NCBI GenBank assembly: GCA_035607415.1
Contig: DATNAQ010000123.1
Coordinates: 8,994 to 72,993, forward strand
Length of the DNA stretch: 64,000 nt
Source of the DNA: JAQBQH01 sp035607415
GTDB taxonomy: Bacteria; Myxococcota_A; Polyangia; Palsa-1104
Direction of reading: 5' to 3'
This document shows positions 52,717 to 61,212 of the stretch, piece after piece. The notes below the pieces were generated by a model. That model did not search any database. It was not told the DNA's origin and was given only the letters and a program-made list of their open reading frames with translations. Position 1 is the stretch's first letter, and each line of letters begins with the position of its first letter. The translations under genes and the position numbers were made by a program.

Positions 52717-53891
52717 TGGCACTGCTCCGGCGTGACGTGGTTGTCGAAGGTGTTGGCGTCGCTCGCGGGATCGCCGTCGGCGCCGGCGACGGTGAACATC
52801 ATCGTCGGCGAGGTGAAGGTGGTCTTGCCGGCGGCGTCCTTGACGGTGAACGAGAACGTGTAGTCGCCGGCGGGCCAGTCGGCCGGCGCGCGCGCGGCGC
52901 CGGCGCCGGCGGTGTAGACGAAGTCGAGCTGCGCGTCGTTCTCGTCGTCGGCGCAGGCGGTCGGGTCGGCGCCGCGATCGGCGTAGGCCTCGACGGCGGC
53001 GGGATCGAAGCCGGCGGGGCCGGTCGCCGTCACCGTCGCGCTGGTCTCGTCGAGGAGCGACCAGAAGGCGAATTGCAGCACCTCGTTCGGCGCGATCGTC
53101 GTCGGGCTCGACGAGAAGTCGGGATACGACGCGTCGGGGTTGGGGGCGATCGCTTCGGTGGTGAACTTGAGATCGGTGGGATCGACGAGCGTCGCGCCCG
53201 AGGCGTCGGCGGCGGCGAGGCCCTGACGATCCTTGAGCAGCTCGGGGTGGATGCGAATCGTGTAGGTCGACTCGGGATCGAGGTTGCCCGGCAGGATCAC
53301 GATGGCCGGGCCGAACGGGATCCAGACGACGTCGGAGGTGAACTCGGGCGAGCCGGAGTTGTCCCAGTACGCGGTGGTGCCGGGGACCGCGGTGCCCGTC
53401 GAGTCGAGGAGCTCGACGATGCCCGCCGCCAGCTTGTAGGGCGTGGCGCCCGTCGGCGCGCCGTTGTCGTTGACGGCGACGGTCTCGATGCTCGAGTCGA
53501 GGAGCTTGTTGAAGACGAGGCGGATGGCGGTGGCGCCGGCGTTGAGCGGCACGCCGTCGGCGGGGACGGCGAGCGGATCGACGCAGGTGCCGCCCGTCGG
53601 GCTCGAGCAGTCGAGCGGCGGCACCGTCTGCGCGACGAGGAACTGATTGATGCACGGGTTGGTGTCGCTGCACTGGGGCGGCGGCGCCGTGTCGAGAAGA
53701 TCGACGGCGGCGCCGCGCTCGGCGGGCGGGCCACCGACGAAGGCGGCATCCTGGATCATCGCCTTGATGAGGCGCGGCGGCCCGGCGGGATCCTTCAGAT
53801 GGCCGAGCGAAGTGTCGTCGCAGCCCGTCGTCGCGGCGGCGGTGCCGGCGATGACGATGCACGAGACGACGAGACCGGGCAGCATGCGCAT
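52713..53891 (-). CDS. Ig-like-domain lipoprotein coupled to TonB receptor
   Basis: A protein of 392 residues starting at ATG 53891 with AAGGAG five bases upstream. The signal MRMLPGLVVSCIVIAGTAAATTGC gives a lipobox ATTGC. The body shows bacterial Ig-like features: VPLNAGATAIRLVFNKLLDSSIE, DPESTYTIRIHPELLKDRQGLA and PAGDYTFSFTVKDAAGKTTFTS, as in Big_5-type modules, with a few Cys. Immediately upstream of a large TonB receptor (ATGA overlap); probably a surface partner. Confidence 0.8.
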   Translation of the reverse strand: MRMLPGLVVSCIVIAGTAAATTGCDDTSLGHLKDPAGPPRLIKAMIQDAAFVGGPPAERGAAVDLLDTAPPPQCSDTNPCINQFLVAQTVPPLDCSSPTGGTCVDPLAVPADGVPLNAGATAIRLVFNKLLDSSIETVAVNDNGAPTGATPYKLAAGIVELLDSTGTAVPGTTAYWDNSGSPEFTSDVVWIPFGPAIVILPGNLDPESTYTIRIHPELLKDRQGLAAADASGATLVDPTDLKFTTEAIAPNPDASYPDFSSSPTTIAPNEVLQFAFWSLLDETSATVTATGPAGFDPAAVEAYADRGADPTACADDENDAQLDFVYTAGAGAARAPADWPAGDYTFSFTVKDAAGKTTFTSPTMMFTVAGADGDPASDANTFDNHVTPEQCQ

Positions 53892-53972
53892 GCAAACTCC
53901 TTGGGCAAAGGCGCGGCCAGGCGCGTGCACGGCGCACGCGTCGAACCTCGTTAGCGGCCGCCGGTCAGCCCG

Positions 53973-54122
53973 TTACGAACAGGCCCAACCGGCCGGCGTC
54001 GAAGCTGCGGCCTGACGCTCGCCGCAGGGTTGGTTCAGTTGGAGCAGAAATTCGCACGGTATGGACCGCACGTACCGTTGGACACCGAAGTGAAGAAAAG
54101 CGGAAACCTCAGGCAACGGCGA
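53973..54122 (-). pseudogene. Remnant of a duplicated lipoprotein tail
   Basis: On the minus strand the frame ending at TAA 53973 reads GERQAAASTPAGWACS. The gene at 54512 ends GERQASDPTPPGWPCP. At DNA level 53977-54024 and 54516-54563 share 39 of 48 bases. No start codon precedes the remnant: the upstream frame runs into the stop of the Cys-rich lipoprotein. The rest of 53892-54122 holds no gene; it includes the ribosome site and probable promoter of the lipoprotein/receptor pair at 53891. Confidence 0.5.
53977..54024. repeat. Diverged 48-bp direct repeat (copy at 54516-54563)
   Basis: The two segments, about 540 bp apart in the same orientation, match at 39 of 48 positions by hand alignment, the last 16 bases perfectly. 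One copy is the 3' end of the lipoprotein gene at 54512, the other is non-coding remnant. Confidence 0.75.
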
Positions 54123-54503
54123 TCAGAGGCACTGGCTCCGGCGCTGGATGGATTGGCAGAACGACGCCTCCAGGCACCACGCGACGGCACAACCGTCGAG
54201 GCAATAGACGGTGCCCGCGTTGCAGGCCGGCGCCGTGCACGTGCGCGCGTAGGTATCGCAGCCGCAGAGAAAGCAGGTCTGCGTGACGCGATCGTTTGCC
54301 GGACAGGGCGCCTGGCCGCCACCGCCGCAGCTCGGATCGACGCAGGCGGGACAGCCCGGTTGACACTGGCAGGCGTTGGGCTGCGCCACCGACGGAGCAC
54401 TGCGCTCTTCGCCGGCGGCGCCCGGCTGCGGCTCGACTCCGCCACAGGCGGCGAGCATGGCTGCGCAGGACAACAGGACGACGGCGACTGCGTGGGAGCG
54501 CAT
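54123..54503 (-). CDS. Cys-rich lipoprotein (last gene of caspase operon)
   Basis: A protein of 126 residues, ATG 54503. The signal MRSHAVAVVLLSCAAMLAACGG has lipobox LAAC. The mature part contains many Cys in pairs (NACQCQPGCPACVDPSCGGGG, TCFLCGCDTYARTCTAPACNAG, CLDGCAVAWCLE, FCQSI), likely disulfide-bonded. It is eight bp downstream of the larger lipoprotein gene and probably in the same transcript. Function unknown. Confidence 0.72.
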   Translation of the reverse strand: MRSHAVAVVLLSCAAMLAACGGVEPQPGAAGEERSAPSVAQPNACQCQPGCPACVDPSCGGGGQAPCPANDRVTQTCFLCGCDTYARTCTAPACNAGTVYCLDGCAVAWCLEASFCQSIQRRSQCL

Positions 54504-54511
54504 GAGGACCT

Positions 54512-55492
54512 CTATGGACAGGGCCAGCCGGGCGGCGTCGGATCGCTGGCCTGACGCTCGCCGTGGCCGAAGTGGCAGAAGCGCGTGCCGCACAAGGCCG
54601 CATCGTCGGTGCAGGTCTTGTAGACGTACGCGAGCCCGTCGGCCGAGCACGTCGGGGTCACACCCGCCGGCGGCAGATCGAGCGGACATTGATAGCCGCG
54701 ACAGAATTTGCAGGCGCCGCCGTCGCAGATGTCGGTCGCCGACGCCAGGAAGAAGTCGGGATACTCGAGCGGACCCCAGTACGACGTGCAGGTGAAGCCG
54801 TCGAGCCGGCTGTCGTCGGCGAGCTTCATGTGCTCGGTGTAGCTGTCGACGTCGACGGGCACGGAGCCGATCGTCGGCTGGCAGAGATCCTGGAAGTGTC
54901 CCTCGGCGTCGAAGCTGCCGCAGTCGCCGGGCTGCGGATCCATCTGCGGCCCCGCGCGCACCAAGCTGAAGCCGGTCGTGACCGGAAAGATGTCGACGAA
55001 GGCCGCCGGCGCCGGCTTGCCCGAGCCGAGATAGAAGATGTCGAGATCGGCGGCGAGCACGCGATCGGGCGACGGCGGAAAGCCGGGCTGCGTCATGGTC
55101 AGCTTGCCGTCCATGTCGCCACCGTCGGCAAACACGACCAGCGTCCCGACCGACCAGCTCATCGCCGGGTCGAGGCCGAGGGCGACCGAGCGCGCGGGCG
55201 GCAGCGAGTTCACCACCGTCGGATCGGGACGGTCGACGATGGGCACGCGAAACGTCGCCGGGAACTGCGCCAGCACGTCGATGGGCTGCTCCGCATAGTT
55301 CGATCCGGGCGAGACGTTGTTGTCCCACAGGATGGCGATGTGCACGTCCTTGGGCATCGCCGTCGCCGTCGAGCTGTCGATCACGCCGGCGATGGTGGCG
55401 AACGGCGGCTTGAAGGTGCCCGTCGCCAGACGGTCGCACGCGGCCGTCGCCGCGACGAGCGAGAGCGCGAGCATGAGCCGCATGGCCACCAT
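54512..55492 (-). CDS. Hypothetical lipoprotein of the caspase operon
   Basis: A protein of 326 residues. ATG 55492 overlaps the caspase stop (TGATG). The N terminus MVAMRLMLALSLVAATAAC is a lipoprotein signal (lipobox TAAC). The mature part is beta-rich (FATIAGVIDSSTATAMPKDVHIAILWDNN, LVVFADGGDMDGKLTMTQ), with a Cys-rich C-terminal third (CDGGACKFCRGYQCPLD, TCTDDAALCGTRFCHFGHGERQ). It may be a surface partner of the caspase-barrel protein. A remnant of its 3' end occurs at 53973. Confidence 0.78.
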   Translation of the reverse strand: MVAMRLMLALSLVAATAACDRLATGTFKPPFATIAGVIDSSTATAMPKDVHIAILWDNNVSPGSNYAEQPIDVLAQFPATFRVPIVDRPDPTVVNSLPPARSVALGLDPAMSWSVGTLVVFADGGDMDGKLTMTQPGFPPSPDRVLAADLDIFYLGSGKPAPAAFVDIFPVTTGFSLVRAGPQMDPQPGDCGSFDAEGHFQDLCQPTIGSVPVDVDSYTEHMKLADDSRLDGFTCTSYWGPLEYPDFFLASATDICDGGACKFCRGYQCPLDLPPAGVTPTCSADGLAYVYKTCTDDAALCGTRFCHFGHGERQASDPTPPGWPCP

Positions 55493-57048
55493 CAGAACGA
55501 CACTCCCACACCGACGCCCGCGCGGTAGGTCGGCGCCGTCGCCATCCCCGAGCCGTCGCTGGTGTGCAGGAAATAGAATAACCCGGCCAGCTCCAGGCGC
55601 GCATAGAGGCGGTGCGGCAGCGGCAATTCGAGCTGGCCGAGCGCGCCGACAAACGGGCCGAACGACGTGCGATCGGCGGTGGTCGGATCGTGGAACGCCT
55701 GCGCGAACGAGCTGCCGCCGACCTCGAGGCCGACGTCGAGCGTGAGCGGTCCGAGGTCGAACGCGCGCAGCCCGTCGAGCGCCACGGCGATCTCGCGCGT
55801 GGTGATGTCGAGCCGTCCGTTGTCGACGCCCGACTGCGCGAAGCCGAGCCGCAGCGCGAGCGAGAACTGGCGCAGATCGACGCGCCCGCCCACCTCGGTG
55901 CGCCAGGCGGTGCCGAGGCCGAACACCTCGCCGCGCACGCCGCCGTCGGCGAACAGGCTGCCGGCGATGCGGCGGACCGTACCGCCCTTGCGCACCACGC
56001 GCGCGTACTCGATGCGCGACATCGCCTCGGGCGCGACGGTGGTGATGGTGCGCGCCGTGACGTCGAAGCGCCCCTGCTCGAGGTGATCGGGCTCGCGCCG
56101 CGTGACGAAGTAGCGGCCGGCGTCGAGCGCGATGCGCCCGCCGGCATCGTCGGCGGCGAGCTCGGCGACGACCGGCCCTTCCTGGGAGCCTTTGTGCACG
56201 ACGTAGAGGCCGGGGCGCGAAAAGGCGAGGGTGCCGAGGGTGCGATGCTCGGCGCCGGGCCGCGTGAGCACGAGATCCTCGCGCCCGCCGAGGTCGAGAC
56301 GGAAGGTCGGATGCTGCGGCCCGAGCACGGTGCGCGAGGTCGACGCCAGCGTGCGCTCCTTGGCGTAGGCGAAGGCCTCGCCGAGCGTGACCACGCCGTC
56401 GTGGTTGGTGTCGCCGGCGCCGAGCAGCGCCGAGACCAGCGCGTGCGTGAAGAACGAGGCGCCGAGCGCGTCCGACTCCTGCGAGCTCTCGCCTGCGGCC
56501 GACGACGAGAGCATGGCCACGCCCTCGGCACCGACGGGGAAGCCGGCGTCGATCTCGAACGCGGGCGCGCGCGTGCCGCCCTTGACGCGCGTGATGGTGC
56601 CCGAGCGGCAGGCGTCGAGCACGAGCACGCGCGCCGACGCCGCCGAGCCGCTCACGAGGTCGCGCAGCTCGGCCATCGGCAGGTGCGTGCCGGCGAGGTG
56701 CAGCGCGTCGGCGTCGGCGTGGCCCGAGTAGTAGACGATCATGAGCGACTCGCCCGAGAGCGTGCGCACGCGCGCGTTGAGCGAGATGAGCGCGCGCCGC
56801 ACCTCGGAGGCGCGCAGGTCGTTCAGCGTGATGACGTTCTCCGGCTGAAAGCCGCCGAGCTGGCGCAGGACGGTGCCCACGCGCTCGGCGTCGCTCTCGG
56901 CGAAGCGCAGCGTCGGCTCGTCGGCGTCGCCGGCGTTGGCCCCGATGACGATGGCGAAGCGGTTGGGCTCCGCCCGTGCCGCCGCGGGATGTACAGTGGC
57001 GAGCAGCGCGACGGCAAGGCAGGCCGCGCGCCACCACCGGGCGTTCAT
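55492..57048 (-). CDS. Secreted caspase-like protein with C-terminal outer-membrane barrel-like domain
   Basis: A protein of 518 residues, ATG 57048 overlapping the anti-sigma stop (ATGA). Signal peptide to about residue 26 (TVHPAAARA). Residues about 29-245 are a C14 caspase-like domain: FAIVIGANAG, the catalytic His in IVYYSGHADAD (H110) and catalytic Cys in VLVLDACRSGT (C147). An EF-hand-like loop DTNHDGVVTLGE is at 213-224. After a beta-rich linker (about 250-360), residues about 362-518 alternate in hydrophobicity like barrel strands (DLRQFSLALRLGFAQSG, LTLDVGLEVGGSSF, LYARLELAGLFYF) and end in GVGVGVSF, with the terminal Phe typical of outer-membrane proteins. It is the centre of an ECF sigma operon; the target is unknown. 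Confidence 0.88.
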   Translation of the reverse strand: MNARWWRAACLAVALLATVHPAAARAEPNRFAIVIGANAGDADEPTLRFAESDAERVGTVLRQLGGFQPENVITLNDLRASEVRRALISLNARVRTLSGESLMIVYYSGHADADALHLAGTHLPMAELRDLVSGSAASARVLVLDACRSGTITRVKGGTRAPAFEIDAGFPVGAEGVAMLSSSAAGESSQESDALGASFFTHALVSALLGAGDTNHDGVVTLGEAFAYAKERTLASTSRTVLGPQHPTFRLDLGGREDLVLTRPGAEHRTLGTLAFSRPGLYVVHKGSQEGPVVAELAADDAGGRIALDAGRYFVTRREPDHLEQGRFDVTARTITTVAPEAMSRIEYARVVRKGGTVRRIAGSLFADGGVRGEVFGLGTAWRTEVGGRVDLRQFSLALRLGFAQSGVDNGRLDITTREIAVALDGLRAFDLGPLTLDVGLEVGGSSFAQAFHDPTTADRTSFGPFVGALGQLELPLPHRLYARLELAGLFYFLHTSDGSGMATAPTYRAGVGVGVSF

Positions 57049-57815
57049 TGGCTCTTGTCCATCGTGAGCGCCGCTTCCATGCAGCCGGGCAGGCCGAGCG
57101 CGCCGACGCGCCTGGGATCCTGCTCGGCGCGCGCGAGCGAGCGGCGACCGGCGTCGACGGCGTCGGAGACGGAGAAGCGCGCGTCGCACTCGAGCGCGAC
57201 CAGCCGCTCGGCGCCGGGCGTGGCATCGAGGATGACGCTGCCGGGCATCGCCTGGCGCGCGCCGCGATCGATCTGGTGCGGGTCGGCGCCGTCGGAGACG
57301 TAGACCGAGACGGCGCCGGCGGTGTCGAGCCCGAGGATCACGAGGTGGCCGGCGCGCGGCGTCGACACGAGGAAGCGGACCGCGTCGCCCGCGCGCACGT
57401 GGCCGCCGGGCGCGAGCGGCTCCTGGTGCCCGTCGGCGTGGCGCACCACCACGTCGAGCGCGAGCGCGCTGCTGCCTTTTGCGCGCTCGGCCGGGCCGTT
57501 CAGCAGCCGCGGCAACAGCAACAAGATGATCGCCGCGGCCGCGAAGAGCGGCAGCGCCGTGGTCAGCCACACCCGGCGGCCGAGCGGCGTCACCGGCGCC
57601 GTCGGTGCGCGGCGCGCCAGCTCGTCGAGCAGCACGGCGTCGCGATCCTGGTTCGCGCGGAATTGCGCCAGCCGCTCGCTACAGCGCGCGCACGCGGCGA
57701 CGTGCGCCTCCGCCGAAGCCCCCACCGGCTCGCCGGCGATCAGGCGATCGAGCGCCAGATCCGACAAGCACGCCTCCTCCCGCCGCGTCCGCGAAAACTC
57801 CATGTGCGCGCCCAT
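57045..57815 (-). CDS. Membrane anti-sigma factor with zinc-finger and DUF4384-like domain
   Basis: A protein of 256 residues. An N-terminal zf-HC2 region (C16, H38, C42, C45: ACLSDLALDRLIAGE ... AEAHVAACARCSERL), a membrane segment (about 82-104, VWLTTALPLFAAAAIILLLLPRL) and a C-terminal exoplasmic domain (RAGDAVRFLVSTPRAGHLVILGLDTAGAVSVYVSDG) of the DUF4384 type often linked to caspases or kinases. It should hold the ECF sigma factor inactive. Overlaps both neighbours (TGATG with the sigma gene, ATGA with the caspase gene). Confidence 0.9.
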   Translation of the reverse strand: MGAHMEFSRTRREEACLSDLALDRLIAGEPVGASAEAHVAACARCSERLAQFRANQDRDAVLLDELARRAPTAPVTPLGRRVWLTTALPLFAAAAIILLLLPRLLNGPAERAKGSSALALDVVVRHADGHQEPLAPGGHVRAGDAVRFLVSTPRAGHLVILGLDTAGAVSVYVSDGADPHQIDRGARQAMPGSVILDATPGAERLVALECDARFSVSDAVDAGRRSLARAEQDPRRVGALGLPGCMEAALTMDKSQ

Positions 57816-58309
57816 CAGCCCGCAGCCTCCTCGGATCCGGGATCCAGCCGATCGCGCGCCGCCGCGCGGAAATCGCGCAGCCGATTGCGAACGGTGCGCT
57901 CGGAGATGCCGAGCAGCGTTGCGATCTCGTCCTGGTTCATCTGGTCTACGTAATAATAGATGGCGACCTCCGCCAATTCCCGCGGCAGCTGTTTCAAGAG
58001 CTCATCGACGCCCACGCGATCTTCGACCGACTCGGCCACCGGCTCGCGCGCCGGCATGCGCCGCTCGAGCGCGCGCCGCCGCCGCGCCCCGTCACGGATG
58101 GCGTTGAGGCAGTGGTTGGTCGTCACCTGATAGAGCCAGGTGGTGAGCGACGACTCCCCGCGAAAGCCGGGGAAGGCGCGGATGGCCTTCATGAAGACCT
58201 CCTGCACCATGTCCTGGGCGGCGTGCTCGTCGCCCAAGAGGGTACGGGCCCGCCGCAGCACCATGCTGCCGTAGGTCCGATACAGCGCTTCCATCGAGGC
58301 CTGATCCAT
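57815..58309 (-). CDS. ECF-type RNA polymerase sigma factor
   Basis: A protein of 164 residues with sigma region 2 (ALYRTYGSMVLRRARTLLGDEHAAQDMVQEVFMKAIRAF, SSLTTWLYQVTTNHCLNAIRD) and region 4 (LPRELAEVAIYYYVDQMNQDEIATLLGISERTVRNRL). It redirects RNA polymerase to its regulon, probably including its own operon. The stop overlaps the anti-sigma start. GAGGG lies directly before ATG 58309. Upstream (58310-58432) is a 123-bp divergent region with a small hairpin at 58344-58357. Confidence 0.94.
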   Translation of the reverse strand: MDQASMEALYRTYGSMVLRRARTLLGDEHAAQDMVQEVFMKAIRAFPGFRGESSLTTWLYQVTTNHCLNAIRDGARRRRALERRMPAREPVAESVEDRVGVDELLKQLPRELAEVAIYYYVDQMNQDEIATLLGISERTVRNRLRDFRAAARDRLDPGSEEAAG

Positions 58310-58432
58310 CCCTCAGACCCTTCGACACCTGTAGTAAGATGATCCGGCAAGCGCCGGGTGGGAGCCAGCAAAAACGCTTGGATCGCCCGATTCGAAGGGA
58401 TATGTTCGAGCTTGTAATCGGCGAGGTGCAGG

Positions 58433-60112
58433 GTGCGGCGACCTTCGACGATGGCCGCGATTGCGTTGGCAACCGTGGCCGGGTGCAGCGGGTCTGATGG
58501 GTTGGTGCCGCTCATTGCGAGCGGTGACGCCGTACGTGTCCTCGCCTCGGGCAACGTGGCTTGTCCGTCGGCCTTCGGTGACGCCGCCTTCGACGACAGC
58601 GCGTGGCAGAAGGTGGTCCTGCCGATGGCCTCGGTGCCGAGGGGCGGCGTCTGCCTGCGCGCGTCCTTCGACGTAGGCACGGACGTGTCGCGGTATCGCT
58701 GGCTCACGATCACTCTGTCGGGTCGGACACGCGCGCTGCTCAATGCCGGCAAGCCGCTCGGCGATGATATTCAAGCGGGCGGTGGAATCGATTGGTCCAC
58801 CGATGACGGCGATTTGCCCGCGTCGTATCAACCCCAGCAGCAGAGCCGCTTCTACACGCTCGATCTACGCCTGTTCCCGTCGCTGTTGCAGACGCATCAC
58901 AACGTGCTCGCGCTGCAGATCCCAGAGACGCCCACACCGGTCGACATCTCGGCGGTGCTCCAGCGTGACGACGTGACGGCCGACGACGTCGTGCAGGTGA
59001 CCAAGGGTCCCTACCGGCTGCGGCCGTCGCCGACGTCGATGCGCATCGCGTGGGAGAGCGATCGCTCGGCGCCGTCGTGGCTCGTCGTCGACGGGCGGCA
59101 ATACGACGGCGGCTGGGCGATGCACCACGAGGTCGAGGTCGACGGGCTCGTGCCCGGCCGCTCCTACGAGTTCTACGTGGCGACGGCGCAGTCGAGCGCG
59201 CTGCCGCCGCAGTGTCAGGACCTGTTGTCGTCGCCGATGGCGCACAGCAAGGTGGTGGCGCCGACGCCGGACCTCGACGACGATCAGTTCTGGAAGTATC
59301 TGCAGCGCCGCGACGCCTGCAATCGCCTGGCGGCCGCGATCCACTCGACGCCGAGCCAGCTGCACGTCGCGGCGGCGGCGGCGCCGACGGTGCGCGTGGC
59401 CATCGTCGGCGACACGCGCGCGACGGCGACGGGGCTGGCGTCGTCGGTGATCGACGCGGTCACCGCCGAGGCGCCCGATCTGGTGGTCCACACCGGCGAC
59501 GTGGTCGCCACCGGCGCCGACATGGAGTGGCAGACCTTCTTCGACGCCAGCGCCAAGCTGCTCGCCAACGTGCCGTTGGCGCCGGTGCCGGGCGAGCGCG
59601 ACCTCATGCCATGGGGCGATCGCTTCGGCCAGCTCTTCGGCAGCGACTCGACGACGGGCCGCGCCTATTCGATCGACCTCGGCGCCGTGCACCTGGCGTT
59701 CCTCGACTCGACCAAGCTGCTCGACGCGCAGGCGGCGTGGCTCGACGCCGATCTGACGGCGGCAGAGGCCAAGGGCGCGCGCCACGAGATCGTGATCCTG
59801 CACTGGGGGCCGTGGACGGCGGGGGCGAGCGGGGCGTCGGCGCTGGCGTCGGTGGTGCCGGTCGCGGCGCGCCATGGTGTCGAAGCCATCGTGAGCGGAC
59901 ACGAGAACATCTACGAGCATGGCGTCGCCGGCGGGATGAACTACTTCATCACCGGCGGCGCGAACGCGTCGCCGGGGCGCGTGGCGCAGAAGCCGACGAC
60001 GGTGACGTCACGCGCGCTGCCGCACTATCTGATCCTCGAGGTCAACGGCGACACCGCGACGATGAGCGCCAAGGATCTCGGCGGCGTCGTCTTCGACCAA
60101 GTCACGCTATGA
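58433..60112 (+). CDS. Metallophosphoesterase lipoprotein with altered metal motif
   Basis: A protein of 559 residues from GTG 58433 (GAGG six bases upstream; basic RR precedes the hydrophobic core), with lipoprotein signal MAAIALATVAGC. Residues about 175-260 look like the fibronectin-type N-terminal domain of purple acid phosphatases. The phosphoesterase domain has VAIVGDTRA, LVVHTGDVVATGAD, ILHWGPW and IVSGHENIYEHG. The usual GNH(D/E) motif reads VPGERDLM, so two expected residues are replaced by Glu-Arg; activity may be reduced or changed. It is divergent from the sigma operon and may be part of its regulon. Confidence 0.82.
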   Translation: MRRPSTMAAIALATVAGCSGSDGLVPLIASGDAVRVLASGNVACPSAFGDAAFDDSAWQKVVLPMASVPRGGVCLRASFDVGTDVSRYRWLTITLSGRTRALLNAGKPLGDDIQAGGGIDWSTDDGDLPASYQPQQQSRFYTLDLRLFPSLLQTHHNVLALQIPETPTPVDISAVLQRDDVTADDVVQVTKGPYRLRPSPTSMRIAWESDRSAPSWLVVDGRQYDGGWAMHHEVEVDGLVPGRSYEFYVATAQSSALPPQCQDLLSSPMAHSKVVAPTPDLDDDQFWKYLQRRDACNRLAAAIHSTPSQLHVAAAAAPTVRVAIVGDTRATATGLASSVIDAVTAEAPDLVVHTGDVVATGADMEWQTFFDASAKLLANVPLAPVPGERDLMPWGDRFGQLFGSDSTTGRAYSIDLGAVHLAFLDSTKLLDAQAAWLDADLTAAEAKGARHEIVILHWGPWTAGASGASALASVVPVAARHGVEAIVSGHENIYEHGVAGGMNYFITGGANASPGRVAQKPTTVTSRALPHYLILEVNGDTATMSAKDLGGVVFDQVTL

Positions 60113-60813
60113 GGGCGGCGGCGGCGGTGGTGATGCTCGCGGCGTGGACGGCGCCGGCGGGCGCGGCGGGCAATGCGCCCGCGGGCAACGCGCCGGCGAT
60201 GGGCCCGGTGCAGCTGTACAACCTGGCGTGCGAGAAGTCGCTCGCCGGTGATCGCGATGGCGCGTTCGTGGCGCTCGACCAGGCGATCGCCGCCGGCTTC
60301 GGCGCGCTCGACACGATGGAGAAGGATCCGGATCTGAAGCGGCTGCGCGAGGACGCGCGCTGGAAGAGCACGATCGAGCGCGCGACGGCGCAGAACAACC
60401 CGTGCAAGGCCCTGCCCGAGGCGCGGCAGCTCGACTTCTGGGTCGGCGAATGGGACGTGCACGATCCCAAGGGGCACCTCGTCGGGCACTCGCGCATCGA
60501 GCGCATCGTCAACGACTGCGTGGTGCTCGAGAATTGGTCGGGCTCGCTCGGCGGCAACGGCAAGAGCATCAACTTCTGGGACAAGAGCAATCATCGCTGG
60601 CAGCAGACCTGGGTCGACAACCGCGGCAACGTGCTGCAGTACACCGGCCGGCTCGTCGAGGGCAGCATGCGCTACACCGCCGACGGCAAGCGGCTGACGT
60701 TTTCGCCGCTGTCGGGCGGCAAGGTGCGCCAGCTCGCCGAGACCTCGAGCGACGGCGGCAAGACCTGGTCCGTCGGCTACGACTTCACCTACAGCCGCCA
60801 CGTCGCGCGCTGA
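60109..60813 (+). CDS. Hypothetical exported protein with DUF1579-like domain
   Basis: A protein of 234 residues. Signal peptide (MRAAAAVVMLAAWTAPAGA), then a helical stretch with TPR-like turn (YNLACEKSLAGDRDGAFVALDQAIAAGF, LDTMEKDPDLKRLREDARW), and a C-terminal beta domain beginning ARQLDFWVGEWDVHDPKG, the DUF1579-type 'FxxGxWxxxG' opening, continuing SRIERIVNDCVVLENWSG and WSVGYDFTYSR. Its ATG overlaps the phosphoesterase stop (ATGA), so the two are co-translated. Function unknown. Confidence 0.8.
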   Translation: MRAAAAVVMLAAWTAPAGAAGNAPAGNAPAMGPVQLYNLACEKSLAGDRDGAFVALDQAIAAGFGALDTMEKDPDLKRLREDARWKSTIERATAQNNPCKALPEARQLDFWVGEWDVHDPKGHLVGHSRIERIVNDCVVLENWSGSLGGNGKSINFWDKSNHRWQQTWVDNRGNVLQYTGRLVEGSMRYTADGKRLTFSPLSGGKVRQLAETSSDGGKTWSVGYDFTYSRHVAR

Positions 60814-60828
60814 GGGCTCACTTCCCGG

Positions 60829-61137
60829 TCACGCCGGGCTCGGGCGGCTCGCGCGAGCAGTCGCGCCGGTCGGCGGATCGTCTGAGCTCTCCGCCCAGCA
60901 GCTGACGCGGCCGTTGCGCCGGAGCGCGCACGAGTCGCGATCGCCGGCGCTGACTGCGATCGCGTCGTCGATGCCGGGGATGCGGTGGCGCTCGCCGCTG
61001 CGCACCAGCGCATGCGAGCCGTCCTCGCCGTCGCCGCGGTGGCGATCGCCCCAACAGACGACCTCGCCCGAGGCGCGCACCGCGCACGCGTGATGGTGGC
61101 CGGCGGCGACATCGACGACGTCGTCGAGGCCGGGCAC
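60829..61137 (-). pseudogene. Remnant of an RCC1-repeat (alpha-tubulin suppressor-like) gene
   Basis: The frame contains two RCC1-type units: VDVAAGHHHACAVRASGEVVCWGD and, after a spacer, IAVSAGDRDSCALRRNGRVSCWAE. Myxococcota carry many long RCC1-repeat surface proteins with the same consensus (AVAAGxxHxCAxxxxGxVxCWG). Here only about 100 residues remain, without signal peptide or ribosome site, directly downstream of the NeuD-like gene. The frame continues upstream to the stop of that gene without a good start. It is best read as a decayed 3' fragment. Confidence 0.6.
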
Positions 61138-61212
61138 GGCAACGCCGCCGCCGACTGCGCGGGATATGGCGCTGGCTCCGGATACGATCGCGGCGCGCCG
61201 ATCTTGACGCGA

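Noticed and set aside
49432..52863. Plus-strand open frame of 1143 codons
   Set aside because: Antisense of the TonB receptor gene, with no domain and shadow composition.
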